Shown one piece after another: positions 9,100 to 17,922 of a stretch of DNA of 64,000 bases. A program made the position numbers and the translations under genes. The stretch covers positions 2,728,001 to 2,792,000 of the forward strand of contig OY760498.1 of assembly GCA_963663675.1 (NCBI GenBank). Direction: 5' to 3'. This DNA is from CAINVV01 sp963663675. Its GTDB lineage: Bacteria; Bacteroidota; Bacteroidia; Bacteroidales; Prolixibacteraceae. The stretch's first letter is position 1. Every line of letters starts with the position of its first letter. The notes under the pieces are model-generated. The model worked only from the letters and a program-made list of their open reading frames with translations, searched no databases and was not told the DNA's origin.

Positions 9100-10533
9100 C
9101 TATTGTTTATCCTTACTATTAGCTTCAGTATCCTTTACCGGGGCTTTCTTACCGATCTCCTTTTTCCTTGTCACATTTTTTGTTTTAACGGGGGCCTTAG
9201 ATCCGGCAGGAGTGGCATTTTGTGGCTGAGCTGTTTGCTGTTGCTGCTTTTTTTGTTGCTGCTGACGCTCTTGCTGCTGTTGCTGTTGTAGTTGCTTTTG
9301 CTGTTGCTGCTGTTGTTGCTGCCGTTCAAGTTGTTGTTGCTGTGGTCGTTGCTGCTCTTGCTTTGGTTGTTGCTTTTGCAGTTCCTGTTTCTGTTGTTGC
9401 TGCTGCGGTTGCTTTTGCTGTTGTTGTTGCCTCATTTCTTGTTGCTGCTGCTGCTTTTTCTCTTGCTGCTGCCGCTCAATTTGTTGTTGCTGTGGCTGCT
9501 TCTGCTGCAGCTGTTGTTGCTCCCGTTGCTGTTGCTGAACTTCTTGTTGCTGTTTTTGCTGACGCTCCAGCTGAAGTTGCTGTTGTTGGGGTTGTGTACT
9601 CCTGTCGTTTTGGGTTTTTGGAGTTACTGCATTTTGCTGTTGCTGACGATCCTGTTGTCGCTGCTGAGGTACATCATTCTGTTGATTCTGCAGCCTGGTA
9701 TTACCCTGACCTGAATTTGACTTGGTCCTTTCATTAACAGGCCTAACATCTGTAATATTAGTGACTTTGAGTGGTGCTGACCGGCGATTATTGTCTCTTT
9801 TTTGTACCTGGGGTCTGTAAATCTGCATCTGTCCGTTTTTTACATTTTGTCCGGGCCTGCTATTTTCCTGTACGGAAACAGGGCTGATTCTTCTGCCAGT
9901 CACTCTTTGAACATCATTCCTAGCCGGTCCGGCAACATAAGTTGTATGACGGCTGTTGTCAATGTAAGTTGTATTGATCACAGTAGAATTTCTGATAATC
10001 ATCTCACGATCTGACCGGTCTGCATAATAGCCGTTAAGGTCATGTCTTTCAAAATCTCTGTCCCTGACAAACATCCAGTGGTCATTGTCCCTGTTGTATC
10101 CCATGCCAAAACTGACGCTGATACTCATACCGTATTCCATTGGTGACCATCCGTAATAACCATCTGATCTTCTCCAGTTCACCCAGGAAGGACCCCATTC
10201 ATTATCCGGGAACCAGAGCCAGCCATAAAAGTTGTCATAATTCCATCTGCCGTAATGGAATGGTGCCCATCCCCATGGATAATTCGATACCCAGGTCCAG
10301 CCATAATTTGTGAATACCCAGTAACCTTCTGTTGAATAAGGCATAAAGTCCGGACCCTCATTGGGAATCCATGCGAAACCACGATCCTGATAATCAATCC
10401 ATTGACCATAAGGACTTAACTGATCATAGAAAACCTGAAAACTCACATAAGACTGTTGAGCCCTAACCTGCTCTTGAAAAAATGCTGTAGAGATGAGCAT
10501 GACCCCTATTACAGCAATTATTTTGAATCTCAT
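9100..10533 (-). CDS. DUF6600-type exported protein with a long glutamine-rich tail, 477 aa
   Basis: The ATG at 10533 (MRFKIIAVIGVML) gives a signal peptide ending at VRAQ; the frame extends further upstream but without signal-peptide sense. Residues ~30-150 are rich in Tyr, Trp and Gly (YGQWIDYQDRGFAWIP, YGWTWVSNYPWGWAPFHYG), the repeated aromatic pattern of DUF6600 envelope proteins. From about residue 280 to 445 the chain is mostly glutamine with scattered Arg, Lys, Glu and Pro, encoded by CAG/CAA runs at about 9215-9690, ending in a lysine-rich tail. Function unknown; an envelope or periplasmic location is inferred. Confidence 0.8.
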   Translation of the reverse strand: MRFKIIAVIGVMLISTAFFQEQVRAQQSYVSFQVFYDQLSPYGQWIDYQDRGFAWIPNEGPDFMPYSTEGYWVFTNYGWTWVSNYPWGWAPFHYGRWNYDNFYGWLWFPDNEWGPSWVNWRRSDGYYGWSPMEYGMSISVSFGMGYNRDNDHWMFVRDRDFERHDLNGYYADRSDREMIIRNSTVINTTYIDNSRHTTYVAGPARNDVQRVTGRRISPVSVQENSRPGQNVKNGQMQIYRPQVQKRDNNRRSAPLKVTNITDVRPVNERTKSNSGQGNTRLQNQQNDVPQQRQQDRQQQQNAVTPKTQNDRSTQPQQQQLQLERQQKQQQEVQQQQREQQQLQQKQPQQQQIERQQQEKKQQQQQEMRQQQQQKQPQQQQQKQELQKQQPKQEQQRPQQQQLERQQQQQQQQKQLQQQQQQERQQQQKKQQQQTAQPQNATPAGSKAPVKTKNVTRKKEIGKKAPVKDTEANSKDKQ

Positions 10534-10681
10534 TTTTGCATAATTTATTGTAAGATCGAAAAACTTGCCCCGATTCATTGGTAAAACCAAAGATCAGCGA
10601 AGGAATAACCCAGGTGATTTTTATCAGTCTTCTGTATCGGGATGACTAACCAAAATAGACAATCTGGTTTTTGACGAATTT

Positions 10682-10724
10682 AAATAGCCAGTACATTATC
10701 CATTGCGGATAATATGGGCTATTT
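10682..10724. terminator. Bipartite hairpin between the YXWGXW-type lipoprotein and DUF6600 genes
   Basis: Outer arms AAATAGCC / GGCTATTT enclose inner arms ATTATCC / GGATAAT around a 5-nt loop. It lies 81 bp past the lipoprotein stop codon and well upstream of the DUF6600 start, as expected for a terminator ending the short transcript made from the promoter at 11161-11226. Confidence 0.6.
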
Positions 10725-10804
10725 TTAAATCTCAGAAAGTTGGATCGTGTCATTCTTAGAGAATCTCTGTATTAGTTTAAACAAATAACCAGTTATTAAT
10801 TTTT

Positions 10805-11119
10805 TTAATTGCCATTGTGACGTCTCTGGTGTTTACCTTTTACCCAATAATGACCCTGGGGAGATGACTGCCAGTATCCGGCGACATAGATGGTGCTCTG
10901 TCTGGGTTGCTCCCAGTAACCAGGCCGTTCATAATAGGAATGAGTTGTGCGGTTATATTCCCAATCTCCGTCAATCCAAACATGGTAAGTACTTGGTTGT
11001 GCAGGCCTGTATCTCTCCGAATGGGTTGGCACAGTCGAAACATAACCAACTGTTCCGCAAGCATTTAACATAAATATAATAATGCCTGCCAAACTGATAA
11101 AATAAATAAACTTTTTCAC
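10805..11119 (-). CDS. YXWGXW-type small lipoprotein, 104 aa
   Basis: Predicted lipoprotein: hydrophobic leader then the lipobox LNAC (cysteine at about residue 21). The mature part is Tyr/Trp/His rich (YHVWIDGDWEYN, PGYWEQPRQ, VAGYWQSSPQGHYWVKGKH), with repeats like those of Bacteroidota YXWGXW-repeat proteins. The start is GTG at 11119; the nearby ATG at 11139 is out of frame. The promoter at 11161-11226 is one of the seven shared copies and a hairpin follows the gene, so it is likely transcribed alone. Confidence 0.75.
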   Translation of the reverse strand: MKKFIYFISLAGIIIFMLNACGTVGYVSTVPTHSERYRPAQPSTYHVWIDGDWEYNRTTHSYYERPGYWEQPRQSTIYVAGYWQSSPQGHYWVKGKHQRRHNGN

Positions 11120-11160
11120 TTTGTTCTGATTTAAGTCATGAATGAATTTTCACAATAGCG

Positions 11161-11226
11161 TAAATTTAAGCCCGTTAGCCCTGTAAAGCATTACACAATT
11201 GCAGCTATTAATTACAAGATTCACAC
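11161..11226 (-). promoter_or_regulatory. Shared stress-type promoter, copy f (lipoprotein gene)
   Basis: Operator 11190-11226: ATTACACAATT and ATTACAAGATT (9 of 11 identical) with a 21-bp period, followed by CACAC. After a 21-bp spacer comes the -7-like box TAAATTTA (11161-11168, coding strand). The GTG start lies 41 bp further. Confidence 0.8.
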
Positions 11227-11241
11227 ATAAGCTATTTACTG

Positions 11242-12414
11242 TTAACCCCTCCGAATCTCATCGAAGAAGGGAGTTGCCTTTAAATCAACGCATTTTACCG
11301 CATAGAGGTAAAGGGCTGCACTCCAGGTCTGCCAATCCTGTCCCATCGGTTTTCCATCCTGTGCCTTGATCCATTCGTTAAATCCAAAAACAACAGTGTT
11401 AGAATTGGCAATTTTAATGGCTTGCGTAAGGGCAACCAGTTTTTCTTTGGCCAGGGTATATCTCTTTGCTGCAACCAACGCGGCGACATAAAATCCGCAA
11501 ATAAAGGGCCAAATGCCCCCGTTGTGATATTCGCCAGGTTTGTTAAACAAAAAATAACGTTCATGCCAGTCAGGATCTTCCGGTTTTGTGTATGGGAAAA
11601 AATTAGGTGGCAAATCCGGCAATAATTCACCTCTCTCCCTCATTCCCGAGCACTCAGCTTCAATCCATGAAATCATTTCGTCAGCCCTTGTCTGGGTAGC
11701 TATTCCCGAGAGAATAGCAAGACTGTTACCCAGTAAATCAAACCTTTCGCTGCTGTGAATTTTATAGGACCAAAAAGCATAATAAGGTTTGTGTTTTACA
11801 ACCAGCCCTTCATGGACATGATGATGCGAGCTTCCTCCTGTTATAGTAAACCTACTCATTTCACGGTGAACCAATTCAGCTCTTTCATTCAGGCCGAGCA
11901 GACGCAGATAGCTGTACACCACAGTGTTCACAAACAAACCATATCCAGTGACCCATTGCTCATCTCGCCAGTCACTTGTGGGTTGCTGGGCTACTAAATA
12001 CCGGTCAGAAGGACTTTGATATTCCATCCAGGTGAGAGCCCTTTCAACGGGCTCTTTCAAAAAACCTTGTTCGCCGGAGATAACCCGGTAAATCCCTGTT
12101 GCTAAAAGGAATAGCGGAGTTGTATCACTGGCCCCCCGGTCCTCTTTATCGTGGACTAAAGATGGAATATGTCCACGAAGTGTCTGATTTTTAGCCAACA
12201 CTTCGAGAACTTTTCGTATGCTGCCAATAAGCTGCTCATCACCTGATACACCAATCCCAAAAATTGATAGCATTAAATCCCGGGTATACGGTTCCGGATA
12301 ACCCCAACCTGCAGTTCGCGGAAGTCCCTGAAATGGTCCTTTCGAATTATGAATAAGGACTGCAAGAGCAGCCTTTCTGGCTTCTTCGATTTCCTGCAAG
12401 TTATCAGTATACAT
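11242..12414 (-). CDS. GH100-like / amylo-alpha-1,6-glucosidase-type glycoside hydrolase, 390 aa
   Basis: An (alpha/alpha)6-toroid hydrolase. Resemblance to neutral/alkaline invertase-like GH100 proteins is seen in EPYTRDLMLSIFGI near residue 42 (the Arg-Asp pair), DTTPLFLLATGIYR, SDWRDEQWVTGYGLFVNTV, GGIWPFICGFYVAAL and the C-terminal QDWQTWSAALYLYAVKCV. No signal peptide, so cytoplasmic. It closes a carbohydrate cluster (GT4, PIG-L, GT4-toroid, GH130) on the same strand. The substrate cannot be told from sequence: sucrose or an alpha-glucoside are options; annotation as a glycogen-debranching relative is also possible. Confidence 0.7.
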   Translation of the reverse strand: MYTDNLQEIEEARKAALAVLIHNSKGPFQGLPRTAGWGYPEPYTRDLMLSIFGIGVSGDEQLIGSIRKVLEVLAKNQTLRGHIPSLVHDKEDRGASDTTPLFLLATGIYRVISGEQGFLKEPVERALTWMEYQSPSDRYLVAQQPTSDWRDEQWVTGYGLFVNTVVYSYLRLLGLNERAELVHREMSRFTITGGSSHHHVHEGLVVKHKPYYAFWSYKIHSSERFDLLGNSLAILSGIATQTRADEMISWIEAECSGMRERGELLPDLPPNFFPYTKPEDPDWHERYFLFNKPGEYHNGGIWPFICGFYVAALVAAKRYTLAKEKLVALTQAIKIANSNTVVFGFNEWIKAQDGKPMGQDWQTWSAALYLYAVKCVDLKATPFFDEIRRG

Positions 12415-12472
12415 CTGCTTACTATTTTAATTTGCCAACTATGACAAGCAATGGTTTATTTTCCAATAAGGA

Positions 12473-13615
12473 TTAATGGATTCCCAACCTTTCATTGATA
12501 ATCCGGACAAAACGTTTAGCAACAACACGGTAATCGAAGTTTTCAACAACGCGTTCCCTTCCGGCTTTGCCCATTTTGTCACGCAATTTTTCATCCTGCA
12601 TCAGGGTCAGAAGGTACTTCGCAATGTCCTGAACATTGGCACGGTAATCTACAGTCCTGGGAACGGCAAACTCCACCCTGTGCTTCTCTTCAAAACCCGA
12701 TTCATTGCCAAGAAGTACTTCATTAACCACAATTCTTTGAGCGACACCTGCAAGAAATGCAGTTTCCCCATCAACCAGTGTATCAAGCATACCCATGGCT
12801 TTAATACTCACAACAGGCTTGCCACAGGCGCCTGCCTCAACCTGCGGCATACCAAATCCTTCCAGACGGGAAGGTGCAGCATAAATATCACAGGCCCCTA
12901 CCAGGTAAGGCATGAAATTCCGTGAAATGGTATTGGTTTCATAGGTCACATTCTTTTCAATACCAAGCTCTGTGGCTAATTGCAGATCCGCAAGGTTTTG
13001 AACCTTAGTCCGCGGTTGAGGCCAGACTTTGCATACATATTTCCAATCAGGGGCTTTAGCATCTATGAGGGCAAGTGCCTGCATCACTTCACGGGCTCCT
13101 TTGGATGCAGCATCCCCGCCTACCGTCAGTATCATTAACTGATCCGGTGAAATCCCCAGCGCCTCGCGAACAGCAATAATTTTCGGATCATCCTTTTTGA
13201 ATGGAACAAATGTACTGGTATTACACCCAACAGGCAGAACTTCAATAATTTCACTTCTGATTCCATCCCTTACATACATATCCCTGACCCAGTTGGAAGT
13301 AACTAATATCAATGGAAGATCATTTAAAATCTCCTGATAATTAGCTATATATCCATCAGCCACCAACCATGGAACCGGTTGCACACCATATCTTTGCGGA
13401 TGAAGTACCAATTGAGGAGTATGCCCCCAATATCCTACCCCAACAACAACATCCGGCTCAAACCAGCGATAGTACCATTCCTTTTCCTGCGCCGAGTCAA
13501 AATGTACAGCGTGAGCATCAACACCCATTTCAAGAAGACCTTTGTACAACAAGTCTCCCTGTGTTGCCAGACCTCCCGGTGAGGGAGGGTAATCATACAC
13601 AACCAATACCTTCAT
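12473..13615 (-). CDS. Glycosyltransferase family 4, 380 aa
   Basis: GT-B retaining transferase. The N-terminal domain begins MKVLVVYDYPPSPGGLATQG (acceptor side). The C-terminal domain holds MILTVGGDAASKGAREVMQAL and the E-x7-E signature in APSRLEGFGMPQVEAGACGKPVVS, where the donor nucleotide sugar binds. Cytoplasmic or membrane-peripheral. It lies between the GH100-like and PIG-L genes and probably acts in the same glycan or glycoside pathway; donor and acceptor are unknown. Confidence 0.88.
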   Translation of the reverse strand: MKVLVVYDYPPSPGGLATQGDLLYKGLLEMGVDAHAVHFDSAQEKEWYYRWFEPDVVVGVGYWGHTPQLVLHPQRYGVQPVPWLVADGYIANYQEILNDLPLILVTSNWVRDMYVRDGIRSEIIEVLPVGCNTSTFVPFKKDDPKIIAVREALGISPDQLMILTVGGDAASKGAREVMQALALIDAKAPDWKYVCKVWPQPRTKVQNLADLQLATELGIEKNVTYETNTISRNFMPYLVGACDIYAAPSRLEGFGMPQVEAGACGKPVVSIKAMGMLDTLVDGETAFLAGVAQRIVVNEVLLGNESGFEEKHRVEFAVPRTVDYRANVQDIAKYLLTLMQDEKLRDKMGKAGRERVVENFDYRVVAKRFVRIINERLGIH

Positions 13616-13698
13616 AAGTCTTTAAATAAATTTGTCGTTTGGAACTGCTAACATTATCATACATTTCAGTTTGGGATCCACGATGTATGATAATGTCA

Positions 13699-14343
13699 TT
13701 ATAATATTCCGCCATTATTTAACCAAACCATGGCGTTTTCAGTATTCTGGAACCGCCAGAATGATTCTGTTTTCGGTGTTGTCTGAGCTTCCCAGCTTTT
13801 CACTTCAAATCCGTAAGTAGCTTTTATCAGCTTGTATTTTTTGAACCATATTTTCTTTGAAAGGTGAATGATAACAGTTGCTGCCGGATCAGCTTTTGGA
13901 AAATATTTCTTATTTCCATCCTCATAGGCAAACGTCCAGAGGACTTCCGCATCAATTTGCCCTGAACTCCAAAGTGTTATAACTGCCTTACTGATTTCTT
14001 CGTGCCGGATATGCCTGGTGTATTCCCCATCCGGATTGTGAGTGATAATTAGATCATAATGCCTTGAAGGCAGTAACTCTGACAACAGCTTTTCGACCAC
14101 TTCTTCCTTAACCGGATGCTGTTCCGGCCCATCATCAAGATTACCCATCACTCCCCTTGAATTCAGTACTTTTAACGCCTTGCGAAATTTTTGCGCCCTT
14201 TCCATATCTTCCCCCCTGCACAGACATACGATAAACCACTCCCATGAAGGATGGAGCAGAATCAATCCGCCCGCCCATAATGTTTCATCATCAGGGTGTG
14301 CAACGATAACGGCTGCACTTTTTCTTTCATTTGTAAATGTCAT
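13699..14343 (-). CDS. PIG-L family (LmbE-like) deacetylase, 214 aa
   Basis: Zinc-dependent N-deacetylase of the GlcNAc-PI / bacillithiol-mycothiol type. The metal motif AHPDDE is at residues ~14-19 and the third ligand is probably the His of the TRHIRHEEI stretch. ATG at 14343 (MTFTNERKS) chosen; the longer frame would need a TTG. It is embedded in the GT4/GH130 cluster, where PIG-L enzymes commonly deacetylate an N-acetylated sugar intermediate; the actual substrate is unknown. Confidence 0.85.
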   Translation of the reverse strand: MTFTNERKSAAVIVAHPDDETLWAGGLILLHPSWEWFIVCLCRGEDMERAQKFRKALKVLNSRGVMGNLDDGPEQHPVKEEVVEKLLSELLPSRHYDLIITHNPDGEYTRHIRHEEISKAVITLWSSGQIDAEVLWTFAYEDGNKKYFPKADPAATVIIHLSKKIWFKKYKLIKATYGFEVKSWEAQTTPKTESFWRFQNTENAMVWLNNGGIL

Positions 14344-14561
14344 TTGTAAATCATTGAATATCAATTAATAACAATGGGAATCGAATAAGTATTTACAATA
14401 CCTTTTGTTGCCTTGCACCATGCTCACATCACGCGCAAATTTCAATATTAATTTTTTGAATATAGAGACATATGTATTTGATTATCACGCATTTACAAAA
14501 TATATATTGTCAATTATTGTTCTTGATGGTTTCATTTTCAATCATGACGACGGTTCGCCAA

Positions 14562-14954
14562 TTAAATAATTTTATGTTCAAAAAAATTTTCCACAAAATT
14601 ATGTTCCTGAATTTCAGTCATTTTATCTGCCGGCCTTACCGCAATTTTAATTTTTTCGAAAAGATGATTGTCCTTGATTAAGTTATACAATTCACTTTTT
14701 GCATCTGTCGGGCCATATAAAACAACTTCACCATGTTGCAGAATAATGTCACTCAGTTTACTATAATAAGAAGTGAGTTGATTTTGCTCTTTCCTGAGCA
14801 TATGACTTTCATCTTTATAGTACAAGTCCTCTTCATTTAATTGAAGTTGGGGATGTGAATCAATCGTTCGCGTCAATTTCGTACCGTTTATTAATTCGGT
14901 AAGATGTGCAGATGAATGATCCATCCAAATGCCTAAATATTTAGTTATCTGCAT
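14562..14954 (-). CDS. Conserved hypothetical protein, 130 aa
   Basis: Soluble protein beginning YLGIWMDHSSAHL and ending with EVVLYGPTDAKSELYNLIKDNHLF followed by KIAVRPADKMTEIQ. The layout (strand-turn GIWMDHSSA, helical middle with YYSKLSDII, then a GPTxAKxEL loop) recalls release-factor eRF1 domain-like or host-attachment-type proteins of Bacteroidota, but I cannot name a function. It lies 15 bp after the GT4-toroid gene, so the two are probably cotranscribed. Confidence 0.65.
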   Translation of the reverse strand: MQITKYLGIWMDHSSAHLTELINGTKLTRTIDSHPQLQLNEEDLYYKDESHMLRKEQNQLTSYYSKLSDIILQHGEVVLYGPTDAKSELYNLIKDNHLFEKIKIAVRPADKMTEIQEHNFVENFFEHKII

Positions 14955-14969
14955 TTTGTCATTAATAAT

Positions 14970-17315
14970 TTATATTTGATCCTTATAACGTTCAATTGTT
15001 AGTCGTGCCATCAGGTAACTGACAGTCGATTCGGCGCCCTGGTTGAGATTTACATTCGATTCTTCCAGCCCGTCATAACAGCCTCCTGTACAGGGATTGT
15101 ATATGATCTGGTGTAACCGGTTATTCCCCAGAAACCAGTTAAATGCCGTTTCCATTTTCAGACGGTACACTTCATCCATGAAAACATCATAAAATTTGCT
15201 AAGGGTCAATATTGTATATGCTACATCTATGGGTTGCTCCCCAAAACGTGCGGGTTCCTGGCCTTTTTGCAGCCATTGCTTGTTTGAAATTACTTCTATA
15301 CCATTTTTGTTGAAGGTCTGTTTTAACAGAAAATTGAATGATTCCAGGGCAATTTCTTTGTAAGCAGGATCTCTGATCAACAACCAGGCGAGTAGCAACG
15401 ATTCCGGCAATATACTGTTGGCATAGGTTAGATACCCTTCAAACCATTGCCATTCGGGACTGGACTCATGTTGGTACATCTTTACAAGACGATCGGCCAG
15501 AGTTTTTACACGAACCAGGTTCTCCGGCATTTTTATAGTTTGATGGTAATTGTACAATCCCTTTATATTGAAGGCCATTGCCCTGGTGGAGTATGTCTTT
15601 TCAATGGTGGGAAATGCTCTGTCAATAATCCTATTTGCCTTAAGTATAGTATTGGCAGGAAGCACATTAATCTGGGAAATTAAATAACCCAATGCCCAGA
15701 CAGCTCTGCCGTTGGCATCATCTAAATTGACTTGATCATTTTTAGGTGAAAAATGTTCTTCCTTGTCGACATAATTCAGGAAGTTGCCTTCCGTTTGCTG
15801 GCAGTACTGAATAAAGTCGAGGTATTTTTGAATATAGTAGAGACTTTTTTCTTCACCTGTTATCTGAAAGTACATGCACATGGATATCAACGCCCGGGCA
15901 TTGTCGTCTAATGTATAACCTGATTCAATATCAGGATGATTGATTTTAGAAAATTGGATGATCCCGGTTTCTGTGGTCATTTCTTTCATGTGGCTGAGAT
16001 TGACTGGTGGCAAATTATAATAGATGGAAATATTATCCGGTGCCATTTTTGCGAAGAGCATTGCATGAGATATGGCAGAATTTTCCCATGCTGATGAAAC
16101 AATATTCTGCAAAGTATTGTTGCTAATATTTCTTCGAAGCGGTTCATCAGTAAGTAAACGAATGACACTATCGGCCAACTGTCCGGAGTTTCGAAAATCA
16201 AAGATGAGACCTGTATCTTCCTTCAGTATTTCCAATGCATGCGGAATTGGAGTTGATATGATTGGACAGGCACAACTCATTGCATAAACAAAGGTTCCAC
16301 TTACCGCCTGGTTTGGATCATTGGCTGTAAACAGGTAAATATCAGTAAGCTGTAAATATTCCAATAGCTCCGGTAATGCCAGGTAACGGTTCACGAACCT
16401 GACATTATCTTGAAGACCATATTCTTCCACTTTCTTTTCGAGCATTTCCCGGTACACTTCTCCGTCACATCTTACAACTTCGGGATGTGTTTTTCCCAAT
16501 ACCAGGAATAGCACTTCGGGACATTGTCTGACAATATCAGGCAATGCGTCTATTGTGGTTTCAATCCCTTTGCCAGAACTTAACAATCCAAATGTTGAAA
16601 GCACTTTTCGATTGCTAAGTCCGTATTTCTGTTTCAAAATTTTTTCACTCAGGTGGGAAACTAAATGGGTCCCGTGAGCAATGACTGATATTTTTTGTTG
16701 AGGTACATTGTATTCATTCGTTAAGATTTCAGCCGATCGACGGGTCATCACAATGATGGATGTGCATACAGAGGCAATCCGCTTTACCTTGGCCATTAAC
16801 AAGGGGTCCGGATGCGATAGTACCGTATGAAAGACAATAACAACTGGTTTGGATAGTTCGTACAGAAATTTCAGAAATGCCATTTCCTGTTCATGGTACA
16901 AGCCAAATTCATGCTGTATGAGTACTATTTTGATGTTGACGTTTCTATTGATTTTAAAGGCCAGCTTTTCATAATCTGTGACTATTGATGTATTCAGGAT
17001 ATATTTTACCCCTTCCGGGTACTGATACGTTCCGTCACCTGTTTCCAGTGCGCATATTTTGACAGAAAAACATTTACTGAATTTTTTATTGAGTGCCGTA
17101 ATCAAATCCTGGGAATAAGTTGCAATACCGCATTCCCTTGGAGGATAAGATGATATAAGCAATATTTCGGCCACATCCACAATCGGTTCAGGTATTATCA
17201 CAAATTTATTTTTCCCCTGGGAAATTGCAGGATATACATCATTCTCTGCATTATATAACATTAACTTATAACTTGTGCCTGCGCTTTCCTGAACCAGAGA
17301 AATATTATTTTTCAT
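14970..17315 (-). CDS. Glycosyltransferase family 4 fused to a C-terminal alpha/alpha-toroid domain, 781 aa
   Basis: Residues ~50-420 are a GT-B transferase: ILLISSYPPRECGIATYSQD, HEFGLYHEQE, STFGLLSSGKGIETTIDALP and VSGTFVYAMSCACPIISTP in the donor domain. Residues ~450-780 form a second, mostly helical domain (SGYTLDDNARALISMCMYF, DANGRAVWALGYLIS, FGEQPIDVAYTILTLSKFYD) resembling glycoside-hydrolase or epimerase toroids. Its start overlaps the broken GH130 frame by 11 bp. A polymerase-plus-trimming or scaffold role is inferred; donor unknown. Confidence 0.8.
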   Translation of the reverse strand: MKNNISLVQESAGTSYKLMLYNAENDVYPAISQGKNKFVIIPEPIVDVAEILLISSYPPRECGIATYSQDLITALNKKFSKCFSVKICALETGDGTYQYPEGVKYILNTSIVTDYEKLAFKINRNVNIKIVLIQHEFGLYHEQEMAFLKFLYELSKPVVIVFHTVLSHPDPLLMAKVKRIASVCTSIIVMTRRSAEILTNEYNVPQQKISVIAHGTHLVSHLSEKILKQKYGLSNRKVLSTFGLLSSGKGIETTIDALPDIVRQCPEVLFLVLGKTHPEVVRCDGEVYREMLEKKVEEYGLQDNVRFVNRYLALPELLEYLQLTDIYLFTANDPNQAVSGTFVYAMSCACPIISTPIPHALEILKEDTGLIFDFRNSGQLADSVIRLLTDEPLRRNISNNTLQNIVSSAWENSAISHAMLFAKMAPDNISIYYNLPPVNLSHMKEMTTETGIIQFSKINHPDIESGYTLDDNARALISMCMYFQITGEEKSLYYIQKYLDFIQYCQQTEGNFLNYVDKEEHFSPKNDQVNLDDANGRAVWALGYLISQINVLPANTILKANRIIDRAFPTIEKTYSTRAMAFNIKGLYNYHQTIKMPENLVRVKTLADRLVKMYQHESSPEWQWFEGYLTYANSILPESLLLAWLLIRDPAYKEIALESFNFLLKQTFNKNGIEVISNKQWLQKGQEPARFGEQPIDVAYTILTLSKFYDVFMDEVYRLKMETAFNWFLGNNRLHQIIYNPCTGGCYDGLEESNVNLNQGAESTVSYLMARLTIERYKDQI

Positions 17316-17922
17316 TTTTATTGGTCTTTGTGTAGGTTAACAATTCCGTCAACAACGCTGATAAACTTACAGAAGCACAGGCAATGACTGAATCCGCGGC
17401 TCCGTAATAAATATACAGGGTATCTCCATACAATGCTGTACTCGTGGGGAAGACGACATTATTCACCTCTCCCGTCAATTCCCATTTGCGCTCCGGCGAA
17501 AATAAGGCATAAGGCAAACGTGCAATTTCTTTCATTGGATCGCCGATATCCAGTAATGCCGCAGCACAGGCTGAATAGACAAGTCGTCTATCTTTACTAT
17601 CCTGGGGTCCTCAATTCCATGAGATTCATATTCAAATTCAGGGACCATAATAGGTTTATCCCATCGTTCAACGACTTTCAGGGGACCGCCCAGTCTGCAC
17701 AAATTCAGGGACCATAATAGGTTTATCCCATCGTTCAACGACTTTCAGGGGACCGCCCAGCCTGCAATAGCTTATAGTGGAATGATTTCCATGCTGCACC
17801 GCCCTGTAGAACATATGAACATCGTTGCCCTCCCGAATTGCGGCAGGATTTAGAACCCCTTCATTTTCAAACTCAAGTTCTGTCTTTGACAATAAAATAC
17901 CCTCTTTTTTAACCTTTATCAT
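17305..17922 (-). pseudogene. Broken GH130 family glycoside phosphorylase gene
   Basis: Three out-of-register pieces of one GH130 protein. The N-terminal frame (17922-17668) gives FENEGVLNPAAIREGNDVHM, then stops soon after a 67-bp tandem duplication (17633-17766) shifts the frame. The middle piece contains EYESHGIEDPRIVKIDD. The C-terminal frame (17535-17305) gives VNNVVFPTSTALYGDTLYIY. Between KIDD and YSACAAALLDIGDP the whole catalytic middle (about 150 residues in the family) is absent. Two lesions are therefore present. An intact GH130 lies at 20489-22087. An assembly error could explain the duplication but hardly the deletion. Confidence 0.8.
17633..17766. repeat. 67-bp tandem direct duplication inside the GH130 remnant
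   Basis: Units 17633-17699 and 17700-17766 are identical except for one base (t versus c before the final ctgca). Because 67 is not a multiple of three, the second copy shifts the reading frame. Both copies encode the RLGGPLKVVERWDKPIMVPE segment. Confidence 0.95.

Noticed and set aside
9222..9737. Long plus-strand frames rich in Val/Ala or Leu over the CAG/CAA tract
   Set aside because: They are antisense translations of the glutamine repeat in the DUF6600 gene, which has a signal peptide and a proper N-terminal domain.
17532..17738. A 68-residue minus frame as an independent gene
   Set aside because: It encodes the middle GH130 segment and starts only because of the frameshifting duplication; treated as part of the pseudogene.
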